Origin: an uncultured Balneolaceae bacterium
Lineage (GTDB): Bacteria; Bacteroidota; Rhodothermia; Balneolales; Balneolaceae
Assembly (NCBI GenBank): GCA_938003885.1
Contig: CALKWT010000021.1
Span: 1-22,218, forward strand
DNA length: 22,218 nt
Direction of reading: 5' to 3'
In this document: positions 8,266-17,133 of the stretch, one piece after another
How positions within the stretch are numbered: the first letter of the stretch is position 1
Layout: each line of letters begins with the position of its first letter
Notes under the pieces: model-generated
Databases searched by the model: none
What the model saw: the letters and a program-made list of their open reading frames with translations, nothing else
Told to the model about the DNA's origin: nothing
Translations under genes and position numbers: made by a program

Positions 8266-9540
8266 TTACTCTTTATCCCGCTCTTTCTCCAGTTTAGAGA
8301 GGATCTGGGTGAAGGTCAGAGCTTCTTCATCCGACTCCCTCATATTCCTCAAGATAAAGAGACCGTCATTCAGTTCATTTTCACCCACAATGAGTGTAAA
8401 ATTGGCATTTTCCCTGTTGGCATCTTTCATCTGCGCTTTCATGGATCTCCCCAGATAATCCATCGTGGCGGAGAATCCTTTTTCCCGGATATCCAGAAGG
8501 TGCCGAAGTCCCCACTCCCGGGCCCGTTCACCGAGGGTAACGATATAGACATCCACAGATTTTTCAGTACCCAGCTCGATGCCAAGCTCTTCGCAGGCGA
8601 TAAAAAGACGCTCCATCCCTGCGGCAAAACCAACAGCAGGGGTCGGCTGCCCTCCGATCTCCTCGACCAGCAGATCGTAACGCCCCCCTCCGGCTATGGC
8701 ATCCTGGGCGCCCAGATCAGGGCTGATCAGTTCGAAGGCGGTCTGTGTGTAGTAATCCATACCACGGACCAGATAGGGATCTTCCTCATAGGGGATTCCC
8801 AGATTCTGCAGGTACTCTTTAACCTGCTGATAATGTTGCTGTGAATCTTCACTGAGGTAATCGGTGATAACCGGCGCAGATTGAATAAATGGCTGGTCTT
8901 CCTCTTCCTTGGAGTCCAGAATCCGGAGTGGGTTATTGTGATAACGTTTCTGTGAAATTTCGCTCAGCTTCTCGTAGTGAGGTTGCAAATGGGTTTTCAG
9001 AGCTTTTTTATACTCCTCCCGGCTGGCTGGATCCCCTATGGAGTTCAGTTTCAGGATGGTGTTTGTGATTCCTACTTTCCTGAAAATATGAATCATAAAA
9101 GAGATCGCTTCTGCATCTGCTATCGGATCGCTGCTGCCGATAATTTCAAGTCCAAACTGATGGAATTGTCTCTGCCTTCCCCGCTGGGGTCTTTCGGCCC
9201 GGAACATGGGGCCGATGTAGTAGAGCTTCTGGGCGCCGCCACGCTGGTTGAGATGATGTTGTACATAGGAACGAACCACGGGAGCCGTCAGTTCAGGACG
9301 AAGAACGTAGTGATCGTCACCTCTGCTGAATGAGAAGATCTCCTTTGATACAATATCACTGAGCTGACCCAGCCCGCGAACAATCAGTTCAGTTTGCTCG
9401 AGAATGGGTGTGCGGATCTCTTCGAAGTTGAAAAGTTCTGCTTCGGTCCGTATCAGCTGTTCCAGATATTGCCATTTTTTCACTTCATCCGGCAAAATAT
9501 CTGTCATACCGTGATGGGTGCTATACTTGGGTTGAGACAT
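8266..9540 (-). CDS. hisS: Histidyl-tRNA synthetase
   Basis: Cytosolic class II aminoacyl-tRNA synthetase that charges tRNA-His using ATP. At 424 aa it matches the bacterial length exactly. Class II motif 1 lies around residues 40-65 (EEIRTPILE), motif 2 around 108-135 with FRAERPQRGRQRQFHQ, the histidine-specific stretch LVRGMDYYTQTAFE at 257-270 with R259, and motif 3 in GFAAGMERL at 304-312. The anticodon-binding domain follows from about 325. The ATG start opens MSQPKYSTHHGMTDILPDE, normal for the family. The TrmH-type methyltransferase gene lies 55 bp upstream on the same strand, so the two may be cotranscribed. Nothing is odd in the sequence. Confidence 0.97.
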   Translation of the reverse strand: MSQPKYSTHHGMTDILPDEVKKWQYLEQLIRTEAELFNFEEIRTPILEQTELIVRGLGQLSDIVSKEIFSFSRGDDHYVLRPELTAPVVRSYVQHHLNQRGGAQKLYYIGPMFRAERPQRGRQRQFHQFGLEIIGSSDPIADAEAISFMIHIFRKVGITNTILKLNSIGDPASREEYKKALKTHLQPHYEKLSEISQKRYHNNPLRILDSKEEEDQPFIQSAPVITDYLSEDSQQHYQQVKEYLQNLGIPYEEDPYLVRGMDYYTQTAFELISPDLGAQDAIAGGGRYDLLVEEIGGQPTPAVGFAAGMERLFIACEELGIELGTEKSVDVYIVTLGERAREWGLRHLLDIREKGFSATMDYLGRSMKAQMKDANRENANFTLIVGENELNDGLFILRNMRESDEEALTFTQILSKLEKERDKE

Positions 9541-9595
9541 AAAAAGCGTTTATTCCAGCTGTTCTTAAAGAGTGAGCGGTCAAGATAAGATTGAA

Positions 9596-10369
9596 TTAGG
9601 AAAAATGATACAAAGCGATGCCACAAGCCATGGCTACATTCAGGCTCTCCACATTTGTGCTGTTTCCGGGGATTTCAACGGAGGGGAAACCAAGCTCCCT
9701 GACCTTCCGGCTGATGCCATTGCCTTCGTTCCCAAGAACCAGAATCTGGCGCTCTTTTTTGACAGTTTCCCGCAATGGAATCGAATCATTAGCGGAATCA
9801 AGCAGAATCACATCCCAGCCGCGGGCAGAATAAAAAGAGAGGATCTCTGCTAAATCTCCTGTAACAAGAGGGGTGGCCCCTGTGGCCCCGGCTGTGCTTC
9901 TGACTGTTTTGGGGTGATACGGGTCGGCAGTACCGGTGCCGGCAATGATGGCGGCTGCTTCAAACCAGGAAGCTGTGCGGATGATCGTACCCAGATTTCC
10001 CGGATCCTGGATCGCATCCAGGGCGACAATCACTCCTTTCCCGTTTTCAGCAAGGTCTTGGCGATTTGCATCTTCAGGCATAGCGCAAAGGGCCAGAATG
10101 CCCTGGGGTGTATCGGTATCGGAGAGCGCTTCAAGAAGATCCGGCTCCAGCGACCTGATGTCTGCGGAAGAGGGAATAAAGGGGGGTGGTTCCGGGAGAT
10201 TTGTGTCAAGATAAATTTGAAGTACCAGATCACCGCGCCTGGAGAGAATCTGCTCTACCGTGCGCATTCCTTCTGCTATCCAGAGCCTCTCCCGGTAGCG
10301 GTGTTTACGCATGGAAAGCTTTCTAAGTAGTTTTATCTGACCGGATGAGGCCGGCTGGATGACAGGCAT
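9596..10369 (-). CDS. SpoU/TrmH-family RNA 2'-O-methyltransferase
   Basis: SAM-dependent methyltransferase that methylates a ribose 2'-OH in rRNA or tRNA, 257 aa. The N-terminal substrate-binding domain (about 1-100) contains RYRERLWIAEG, as in RlmB-like proteins. The C-terminal SPOUT domain shows all three family motifs: motif 1 DPGNLGTIIRTA (122-133) with N125 and catalytic R131, motif 2 LGNEGNGIS (212-220), and motif 3 VESLNVAMA (240-248), which form the knotted SAM site. It is closer in layout to RlmB/TsnR-type enzymes than to short TrmL, but the target nucleotide cannot be assigned. It lies 55 bp upstream of hisS in the same direction. A 323-bp gap separates it from the WbqC gene upstream, so it probably has its own promoter. 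Confidence 0.92.
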   Translation of the reverse strand: MPVIQPASSGQIKLLRKLSMRKHRYRERLWIAEGMRTVEQILSRRGDLVLQIYLDTNLPEPPPFIPSSADIRSLEPDLLEALSDTDTPQGILALCAMPEDANRQDLAENGKGVIVALDAIQDPGNLGTIIRTASWFEAAAIIAGTGTADPYHPKTVRSTAGATGATPLVTGDLAEILSFYSARGWDVILLDSANDSIPLRETVKKERQILVLGNEGNGISRKVRELGFPSVEIPGNSTNVESLNVAMACGIALYHFS

Positions 10370-10692
10370 GACAGACTTTGGATTAAAGGGTTGGTGAAAA
10401 AGTTAAATAATGTTCAAAGCGTACCGAATAATCATCGGTTAGCAAGGGTGGTTTTGGTTTAAAGTTCCGTTCAGCATATTACCCTATATGATATTTCCAT
10501 TCAGCGCCAACACTTCGTAGCGTGCGCAAATGTTGAAAAATATGTTAGGGGACCCTGAAGAAGAACCACTTCTCATAATAAGGAAAATGTATCTCTGTGG
10601 CAGTGAACGTTCGGGGTATTGTGCACGATATTCAGGGGTGCCGGGAGGATACCCTCCATGGGAATGATCAGGCAAGAGATCTGGCTGTTGTT
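10370..10692. other. Intergenic region between WbqC-like and TrmH genes
   Basis: This 323-bp stretch holds no recognised gene. It probably contains the promoter for the trmH-hisS pair near its left end. A plus-strand frame from ATG 10530 to TGA 10667 would code 45 aa, but there is no ribosome binding site and no family resemblance. A short hairpin GGAGG-ATAC-CCTCC-like repeat occurs near 10644-10657; it has no T tract and does not look like a terminator. Confidence 0.5.
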
Positions 10693-11418
10693 TTAGTCTT
10701 TATCTGTCCGGAGACGGTCCACTATTTGAAAACTCTCAGGCCCATACTGAAAGAGAAGATCGTAAAGGCAGCAGAAGGGTTCGAATCCTTCAAAGTGCTG
10801 TCTATAGAGCGGGTGAGTGAAGTCAGGTATCTTCCTTCTCTTTCCCTGTCTCATATAGTGCCTGGAGTGATGCTCCTGATAATATACCTCCCCATGTAGC
10901 CGCCTGGCAAGCAGGTCAGGGTCGGATGTGTAGTTCTCAATCTGTGAAGTGAGGTGGATGTCTGCCTGCAGGCCTATTTCCAAATAACGAAACAGCCGTT
11001 TTCTCAGGTAGGCCGAAAAGTCATTGAGATAATCAAAGTGCAATCCTTCCGCGAGATCTGCATAGATTTCGGGCTCATAGAAATCAAAATAGATGCTGTT
11101 TCTGTAGTTGAACTCAAGAGTTCGCCAGAGGGGTGTAAACCAGTCGTGATTCTGGTCAATCCGCACCTCGCAGATCGGTCTTCTCCTGTCGGATTTCAAA
11201 ATGGGGACAGAGAGGTAATCTGTCCCGTCCGGAGTCCGGATCCTTGCACGGTGGGTACGTCCCTTGCGGGACCAACGCTCGCTATCATGCAAAATGATCT
11301 TATCGGCCCGAAACATGAGTGCAAGATCGAACAGGTCAGGGATCAGAACCGGCTGCAAAAAAACCAGCACTCTCCGTTGGTTTTGCTGTCTGTTGTTATC
11401 TTCCCATATCTGCGTCAT
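10693..11418 (-). CDS. WbqC-like family protein
   Basis: WbqC family protein of 241 aa, a family often encoded in polysaccharide or nucleotide-sugar clusters and generally thought to take part in making or transferring modified sugars; its biochemistry is poorly known. Family marks are FLQPVLIPDLFDLALMFRAD close to the N-terminus, HDSERWSRKGRTHRARI with the basic pattern after an acidic residue, LSVPI, and near the end THPLYRQHFEGF and LYDLLFQYGPES. I chose ATG 11418. An upstream ATG at 11484 would add a very basic 22-residue lead that overlaps the end of nhaC by 41 bp and lies outside the family domain. No sugar-modifying genes are nearby in this window, which is unusual for it. Confidence 0.8.
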   Translation of the reverse strand: MTQIWEDNNRQQNQRRVLVFLQPVLIPDLFDLALMFRADKIILHDSERWSRKGRTHRARIRTPDGTDYLSVPILKSDRRRPICEVRIDQNHDWFTPLWRTLEFNYRNSIYFDFYEPEIYADLAEGLHFDYLNDFSAYLRKRLFRYLEIGLQADIHLTSQIENYTSDPDLLARRLHGEVYYQEHHSRHYMRQGKRRKIPDFTHPLYRQHFEGFEPFCCLYDLLFQYGPESFQIVDRLRTDKD

Positions 11419-11443
11419 CCGGCGGGGAGGTTTGAGTCGGTTC

Positions 11444-12781
11444 CTAAACTTCTTCCATAGTGGGCTCTTCCGGGTTCTCGCCATAGAATTTAAGAACCAG
11501 GTAAAGAATCACGAGTCCGAGGATAAGCCCCCATACGGGGTGGATAAAATCGAACGCTGCAGGCAATTCACCGACAAGAAGGGCAACAACTGCAATCAAA
11601 AGAGCATAAGGAAGCTGGGTTTCCACGTGATCTACGAGATCACATGCGGAAGACATGGAGCTCAGAACAGTTGTGTCAGAAATGGGGGAGCAGTGGTCAC
11701 CGAAGACCGCTCCGGACATGACGGAGCTGATCGCACCGAGAAGTATACCGTAGTTTTCACCGCCGGCAAACTCTATTCCGGCGCCCATAGCTATCGCTAT
11801 CGGGACAACCACAGGGAACAAAATCGCCATGGTTCCCCATGAGGTTCCTGTAGAAAATGCAATCATTGAGGCTATCAGAAATACAACGCCCGGAAGGAGA
11901 GGCAATGGAAGAGTATCAGCGAGTAGGGATGCCAGATACGTTCCGGTGCCCATTTCGTGTGTGATACCGCCAAGCCCCCAGGCCAGCACCAAAATGACAA
12001 TAGCGATGAGCATCGACTGCATCCCCCCAAGCCAGGATTCCATAGCCTGGCCTGGCGTTAGTATTCTCTGAAAGCAGGCCAGGGCGATTGCCGCAGCGCA
12101 TCCCGCAAAGGAGGCCCAAAGGAGCGCGGCAAATGGATCTGCATTTCCGATAATCATGGTGATCCCGCTTTCGCCGGGTGCCAGAGAAGCTCTGCCTGTG
12201 GTGTAAAATCCGTAAAGGGCCACCCCGATCACGATGAGAACAGGAACTCCCGCATTATACCACCGTCTGGGTTTCCCCTCAATCGGTTGAAGAGAATCCA
12301 TGTTCGTATCGGCAGCCGGTGTAGAACCGGGCCGCAGTACCCCACCTCCTGAAAAAGCACGTCTTTCGGCTTTGAGCATCGGGCCGAACTCCTTTTTCAT
12401 AACAATCGTCATGAGTACAAAGGCCAGTGCCAAAATCGGATAAAAGAGATAAGGCATGGTGTCCAGAAAGATGATAAACGCATTTTCGGCACCTGTCAGC
12501 AGCTGGGCGGCCAAGGTAGGGTCGGATGTCTCTTCGGCAAGAGTATTGAGAGAGTTGGAGATCTGAGTAATTTCAAAACCGATCCAGGTAGTGATTACAG
12601 CACTCACGGCAAGTGGAGCAGCGGTAGAATCGACAATGTACGCCAGCTTTTCCCTTGAAATGTTGAGCCGGTCGGTCATCGGCCGAAGAGCATTTCCCCG
12701 GATCAGTGTGTTGGCATAATCATCAAAAAAAATAAAAAGTGCTGAAAACCAGGAGAATAATTGTCCTCTCTTCCTTGTAGT
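11444..12781 (-). pseudogene. nhaC: NhaC-family Na+/H+ antiporter, C-terminal fragment (frameshifted)
   Basis: The larger part of a broken NhaC-type sodium/proton antiporter. From 12781 the frame reads TTRKRGQLFSWF, then LFIFFDDYANTLIRGN, then TDRLNISREKLAYIVDSTAAP, an almost ideal match to the conserved core of the family. The first ATG in this frame is at 12679, so an ORF of 411 codons can start there, but it would lack the 34 preceding conserved codons and the N-terminal helices. The rest has about eight further membrane helices and ends in an acidic tail (EEPTMEEV). WbqC follows about 25 bp after its stop. In an intact gene the product would extrude Na+ across the inner membrane. Unless the frameshift is a sequence error, this piece alone should not transport. 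Confidence 0.88.
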
Positions 12782-13164
12782 GAATTCACGATGCCGTGAG
12801 TACCTCCGCTGCGCGACATGACACCCACCATTCCTCCAAGCAGAAGGCTGAAAACAATAATAGAGACATGATCCGGATTGATCAGCGCTTCGGTAAGAAT
12901 ATTAAGAGCCCCTGAGGTCCCCTCAAACGGATTGAAAGAGGCCATGAGAAGCGTTCCGATCCACAGGCCCGCAAAAAGGGAGAGCACGACTTCCCTGGTA
13001 ACGAGTGTCAGAACAATAGCTATTACAGGCGGCAAAAGACTGACCCAGGTGGCGTAAACAGAGGGTGAATATGCAACTTCTTCAGTGAAGCCGAATAGAT
13101 TTGCCGCTGAAGCAGCAAAAAAGAGTAGCGTTAACCCCCCGATGATCAGTAAATATTTTTTCAT
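12703..13164 (-). pseudogene. nhaC: NhaC-family Na+/H+ antiporter, N-terminal fragment (frameshifted)
   Basis: A 153-codon ORF starting at ATG 13164. Residues 1-128 match the start of NhaC antiporters: a first helix, then SLLPPVIAIVLTLVTREVVLSLFAG, then LLGGMVGVMSRSGGTHGIV (109-126). From residue 129 the frame departs from the family and ends after 25 unrelated codons at 12703. The expected sequence resumes in another frame from 12781. Family spacing between GIV and the RKRGQ region suggests that about five residues are missing, so the event looks like a net loss of about 16 nt near 12781-12786 rather than a single-base slip. The nearby run of eight A on the plus strand (12725-12732) is not where the frame is lost. 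pcm is divergent, 229 bp upstream. Confidence 0.85.
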
Positions 13165-13393
13165 GCAGAATGTAGGTTATCAAGTGCAGAGATTTATGCA
13201 GACCTGAAAATGTGGATCGCAAATCTGTTTCCGTTGGATGGATATCCGGTAAACTTCAGTTTTGCTTTGCACCCAAAGAATGGTACAGGGTAGAAAATAC
13301 AAGCATTCAGATTAAATACCATGTTAAATAAGGGGTTTTCTGAAAGTCTTTCGGAAAGAATTCGTTTCAATAGCCCGAAAACATTATTTTAGG

Positions 13394-14071
13394 ATGAATA
13401 AAAAAACAGAGGTACGTACAATCAAACGACAGCACCAAAAATATTCTTATCGCAGAAATGCTCTGGTAGCTACGCTTGAGAAAAAAGGCATTAATAACCA
13501 GAAAGTATTACAGGCCATTGGAACGGTACCCCGGCACAGTTTTGTAGACAGTGCACTTGTAAACCGGGCGTACGATGACCGTGCACTGCCTATTGGCTGC
13601 AGCCAGACCATCTCCCAGCCCTACACCGTAGCCATTCAAACCGAGCTTCTGGATCCGGCTGAGGGCGACAAAGTACTCGAAATCGGTACCGGATCGGGCT
13701 ATCAGGCAGCTGTCCTGGCCGAAATGGGAGTCCGGGTCTATACGATAGAACGGCACCAGGAGCTCTATCATAAGGCTAAAGAGTTGCTTATCGAGCTGGG
13801 TTACCGCCCGGAGATGAAGCTTGGGGACGGAACGCTCGGCTGGAGTGCATACGCTCCTTACAATGGAATTCTGGTTACAGCAGGTGCGCCTGCAGTTCCC
13901 CAGGATCTCATTCGTCAGCTTGAAATTGGGGGGCGGCTGATCGTACCGGTGGGTAGTCAGGAGAGCCAGGTGATGGTTCGGATAACCCGGGTTTCGGAAG
14001 ATAGTTACAAGGAAGAGCATCTGCAGAATTTCAAATTTGTACCTCTGATCGGGGAGAAGGGCTGGGATTAG
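13394..14071 (+). CDS. pcm: Protein-L-isoaspartate O-methyltransferase
   Basis: Repair enzyme of 225 aa that methylates L-isoaspartyl residues in aged proteins with SAM, so that they can return to aspartate. PCMT hallmarks are present: VPRHSFVD with AYDDRALPIG (about 45-68), QTISQPYTVA (71-80) forming the peptide pocket, the SAM-binding motif VLEIGTGSGYQAAVLAEMG (94-112), and an acidic residue ending the next strand in VYTIER. NGILVTAGAPAVP carries the post-motif loop, and the C-terminus GGRLIVPVG is typical. The first 20 residues are basic and variable. The ATG at 13394 follows TTTTAGG, a weak ribosome binding site. It is divergent from the broken nhaC. No partner such as surE is adjacent. 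Intact and ordinary. Confidence 0.95.
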   Translation: MNKKTEVRTIKRQHQKYSYRRNALVATLEKKGINNQKVLQAIGTVPRHSFVDSALVNRAYDDRALPIGCSQTISQPYTVAIQTELLDPAEGDKVLEIGTGSGYQAAVLAEMGVRVYTIERHQELYHKAKELLIELGYRPEMKLGDGTLGWSAYAPYNGILVTAGAPAVPQDLIRQLEIGGRLIVPVGSQESQVMVRITRVSEDSYKEEHLQNFKFVPLIGEKGWD

Positions 14072-14398
14072 CTGTTTCGGCCCGGTGAGCGGGAGAGGGT
14101 TAAAAGGAAATTGAAGAGGGTATAAGAACGGGGGAGTGATCATCCTGATAACAATGAACGCTATCTGGGGAAGGGAGAGCAAAGAGATGAGCAGCAATTA
14201 CCCGGAAACAGGGAGCGGAACGGATCTACTGCGACAGGTGCTGATCGGCGGTCAGCCGGTAGAAAAGGAAGTAGAATTTAACCCGGCGGGGTCGTACCAG
14301 AAAACGGGATATAGATCCATAAAAAAACCCGGCCTTTTTCGGGCCGGGTCAATTACTTCTCTGAACGAAAAGTAGATAATCAGTTTCTGACTATGTAC
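14072..14398. other. Intergenic region between pcm and metalloprotease gene
   Basis: The gap of 327 bp lies between convergent genes. Its right part holds a strong terminator for the metalloprotease (separate entry). A plus-strand frame starts at GTG 14136 (or ATG 14187, with a GGGAG about 11 nt before) and runs to 14375, through the terminator hairpin. Its protein has no recognisable domain, and its overlap with the hairpin argues against it, so it is not called as a gene. Confidence 0.55.
14321..14349 (-). terminator. Rho-independent terminator of the metalloprotease gene
   Basis: A perfect 8-bp GC-rich stem, ACCCGGCC (14327-14334) with GGCCGGGT (14342-14349), encloses a 7-nt loop. Read on the minus strand, the stem is followed at once by seven T (14327-14321). 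It lies 50 bp past the metalloprotease stop codon. On the plus strand no T tract follows, so it acts leftward. Confidence 0.88.
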
Positions 14399-16876
14399 TT
14401 AGCTTGGATCCAGAATGTTGTCAATTCTTTTATCGATATCGTTCAGGTGAATACGAGTAGCACGGTCACGGGAGTTGTTTTTGGCGCGGCTTACCCTCTG
14501 CTTCAGGTTTTCCAGCTGCTCGCGAGCCAGAGGACGAATATCTGATTGATTAACGTTGACGCTGGTCATCCCCATAAATCTTCTGGCTTGTTCAGAGATT
14601 GAGGGCAGTTCCCCTGTCATCAGATACTCCAGTCGTTCGATATAGGCACGTTGCAGATTCCGCCGGTAGACCGAAATTTCGTTATTACCGGAAAGTTCAC
14701 TCCAGATGGTTTCCTGAAGATCATCCATAAACTCGAAAGGTGAGTAGGTCTCTTCTCCGCGGATGTCATATTCGATGAGTCGCGCAATTCTGGAAGGATC
14801 TAACAGGCTATTCAGAACAGTGACCTGCCGTGCCCTGTAACTGTCTACAAAGTCGGCCTGGTTAATACGTCCAAGAATTTCATGGTTAACGGCCCAGGTT
14901 GGATCACTAAAAGCGTGTTCTGCCAGAAACGCCATCGCCTCTTTTTGTCTATACTCTTCAACAGGTTCATAGACCACACCTTCCTGATCAAAGGTTTTGT
15001 GATTCTCATAAACTCCGCCGACATAGGGTACGACGTGCCCCATATAGCGTCCCCACTGCACAAGAATCTGTCCATAGATCTCCTCCAGGTCGGAGAAATC
15101 CTCTCCATCTTCCTGAATCCAGCTGATCAGATTTTCCGTAATGGTTTCCAGGTTGTTGAGTCCATAGGTACTCGCCTTCATCGCATCATCGCCCAGATCT
15201 TCCCGGTTTGAGCGTGGGTCGATGGGGTTTGAGGTCTGGCTCCCGTAGAAATAGCGCGGATCGGCTGCCCGCTCGGTGGTCCATTCGTGGAGAATCTTCT
15301 CCTGCTCTTCGATACTCATGTCTCCAAACCAGGTGTAACCCCATTTGATCGCCCATTTGTCATATTCGCCGATTGCCGGGAAAAAGTTGGTGACGCCATC
15401 ACCAGGCTGGGCGATGTAGTTGAATCGGGCGTAGTCCATAATGGATGGCGCTGTTCCGTGTTCACTGGTGTACGTTGGCGAACGCAGGGAATCGACGGGA
15501 GTAGCGTAACTGGATCCGAAGTTGTGAGGTAACCCAAGGGTGTGTCCCACTTCATGGGCAGAGACAAAACGGATCAGTTCACCCATCACCTCATCATCAA
15601 ACTGGGTGGCACGGGCTTCCGGATTCGCTGCTGCAGTCTGGATAAAGTACCAGTTTCGCAGCAATCTCATCACATTGTGGTACCAGCCGATGGCAGAGGT
15701 AATGATCTGTCCGGAGCGCGGGTCATGGACGTGCGGGCCGAAGGCGTTCTGAATGGGAGATGCAAAATAGCGGATGGAGGGGTATCGCACATCCTCCAGG
15801 CTGAAATCGGGATCCTCCTCCGGTGTTGGGGCCATTTTACCGTAGATGGCATTTTTGAAACCGGCTTCTTCAAAAGCTACCTGCCAGTCATCCACTCCCT
15901 GGATCAGCCACTTTCTCCATTTTTCGGGAGTGGCCGGGTCAATATGAAAGACAATCGGGTTTTCCGGTTCCACCAGCTCGCCCCGCAGATAGGCTTCTTT
16001 GTCTTTGGGGACCAGCTTCCAACGGGTGGCGTGGCTCACAGGCTTGGCCCGGTGCTGTTCAGTGCCGTAATCAACCTGATTTGCTGTAAAGAATCCAACA
16101 CGTGCATCAGGTGTACGTGACTGCATCGGCTCTTTTGGCATCAGGACCATACTGTGGTTGATTTCCAGAGAGATCGTACCGGCATCCGAGTTGGATGGAG
16201 GGGTCTGTGCTTCGTATGTGAGAATATGCCGGGCTTCAATATTCTGAGGGAAGCTGCGGATATGCTCAATAAATGTTCGGTTGCCATCTACCCGGCGGAC
16301 CTGAAATCGCTGCCTGTTGGATTGCTGAAGGCCGATAGCAGGCACATCTGTTGTAAAAAGAGAGGTTACATCAATAACAGATCCGGTTGAATCTTCATTG
16401 AGAGCTTCAATCTTAAAGGAAGCAATGATCGGCTCAAAGTTTGAGTTTCGGACCGCTTCAAAAATGGGAAGCGTATCGCTGGCCGTATTGTTAAAAGAGA
16501 CTCTGCGTAGCAGCATCTGGTCGTCCTTTTTTTCCCATCTCAATACCTGAGTATTATTTTTCATCCCACCATAGGCAATGCCATCAGCGGTTCTGGCAAT
16601 CCGGGAGACCATCAGCATCTCTCTGCCAGTTAATGAATCAGGAATCTCATAATAGTAGGTGTTCCCATCTTTATAGACCGTGAACAGTCCCTCGTCCTTA
16701 TCAAAAGAACTTTTGATGACGTCTGAAAAAGGTTTGATACCGTTATCCGACGAATTCGGGCCCCCACTTCGTGCGGTTGGCTGCGGATCTGCGTCAGCGA
16801 CCGATTTAGACGTACTGCACCCCATCATCACCATCAACAGGATGATGACAGTCATATACTTGTGAATATTAGTCAT
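14399..16876 (-). CDS. Zinc-dependent metalloprotease lipoprotein (DUF5117/DUF4953 type)
   Basis: Large predicted exported metzincin, 825 aa, of the type usual in Bacteroidota-related phyla. Residues 1-20 are a lipoprotein signal ending MVMMGC, with acylated C20. DUF5118/DUF5117-like sequence covers about 45-290 (e.g. VDYGTEQHRAKP). The zinc site is HEVGHTLGLPH at 441-451 (H441, E442, H445, H451), preceded by RFVSA, and a Met-turn SIMDYARFN follows with M480, both defining metzincins. The C-terminal part (about 500-825) fits DUF4953. Length is normal for the family. The gene stands alone: a strong terminator follows, and repeated CAGGATA-like motifs lie upstream of the ATG. The family's natural substrate is not known to me. 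The gene is intact. Confidence 0.9.
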   Translation of the reverse strand: MTNIHKYMTVIILLMVMMGCSTSKSVADADPQPTARSGGPNSSDNGIKPFSDVIKSSFDKDEGLFTVYKDGNTYYYEIPDSLTGREMLMVSRIARTADGIAYGGMKNNTQVLRWEKKDDQMLLRRVSFNNTASDTLPIFEAVRNSNFEPIIASFKIEALNEDSTGSVIDVTSLFTTDVPAIGLQQSNRQRFQVRRVDGNRTFIEHIRSFPQNIEARHILTYEAQTPPSNSDAGTISLEINHSMVLMPKEPMQSRTPDARVGFFTANQVDYGTEQHRAKPVSHATRWKLVPKDKEAYLRGELVEPENPIVFHIDPATPEKWRKWLIQGVDDWQVAFEEAGFKNAIYGKMAPTPEEDPDFSLEDVRYPSIRYFASPIQNAFGPHVHDPRSGQIITSAIGWYHNVMRLLRNWYFIQTAAANPEARATQFDDEVMGELIRFVSAHEVGHTLGLPHNFGSSYATPVDSLRSPTYTSEHGTAPSIMDYARFNYIAQPGDGVTNFFPAIGEYDKWAIKWGYTWFGDMSIEEQEKILHEWTTERAADPRYFYGSQTSNPIDPRSNREDLGDDAMKASTYGLNNLETITENLISWIQEDGEDFSDLEEIYGQILVQWGRYMGHVVPYVGGVYENHKTFDQEGVVYEPVEEYRQKEAMAFLAEHAFSDPTWAVNHEILGRINQADFVDSYRARQVTVLNSLLDPSRIARLIEYDIRGEETYSPFEFMDDLQETIWSELSGNNEISVYRRNLQRAYIERLEYLMTGELPSISEQARRFMGMTSVNVNQSDIRPLAREQLENLKQRVSRAKNNSRDRATRIHLNDIDKRIDNILDPS

Positions 16877-16891
16877 ATATATAAAAAACTT

Positions 16892-16946
16892 AAGGATTGG
16901 AAATTTTAATCCTGATGGCAGGATAGCTTATAAATTAAACAGGATA
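16892..16946. promoter_or_regulatory. Cluster of AGGAT-type repeats upstream of the metalloprotease (operator candidate)
   Basis: AGGATT (16893-16898) and AATCCT (16908-16913) form a perfect inverted repeat with a 9-nt spacer. Two direct copies of CAGGATA follow at 16919-16925 and 16940-16946, exactly 21 bp apart, i.e. two helical turns. The cluster covers 16-70 nt upstream of the metalloprotease ATG in AT-rich DNA, as expected for a regulator-binding region over the promoter. Function is inferred. Confidence 0.35.
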
Positions 16947-17133
16947 TAATGTAAAATGCTGATAAATGTTGATATGGATGTATTAGAGTATCGACATTGG
17001 AATAGAGTGAAAAGGAAGCAGGCAAACCCCTTCATGGCGAGTGGGCAGGCCTGCACGAGGCATGGCGGGGCGAGGAGAAGCCGGCCATCAGGAGAGAGGG
17101 TCAGGCCGGGCTGCCACAACAGGGCCTGACAGG

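Noticed and set aside
10484..10675. 63-codon minus-strand frame between the WbqC-like and TrmH genes
   Set aside because: It opens with TTG, has no ribosome binding site and no family resemblance; a 45-codon frame on the other strand is equally plausible and equally unsupported.
10773..10800. GGTTCGAATCC-like stretch resembling a tRNA T-arm
   Set aside because: It codes for part of the conserved FEGFEPF region of the WbqC-like protein, and no acceptor, D or anticodon arms are found around it.
12725..12738. A-rich homopolymer as the cause of the nhaC frameshift
   Set aside because: The family-like reading frame already runs correctly through it (LFIFFDDYAN); the frame is lost upstream in the gene, near 12781-12786.
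14136..14375. 79-codon plus-strand frame downstream of pcm
   Set aside because: It runs through the metalloprotease terminator hairpin, starts with GTG, and has no recognisable domain.
16928..17119. 63-codon minus-strand frame after lgt
   Set aside because: It crosses a sharp GC-to-AT change, and its peptide has no domain; it looks like noncoding DNA read by chance.
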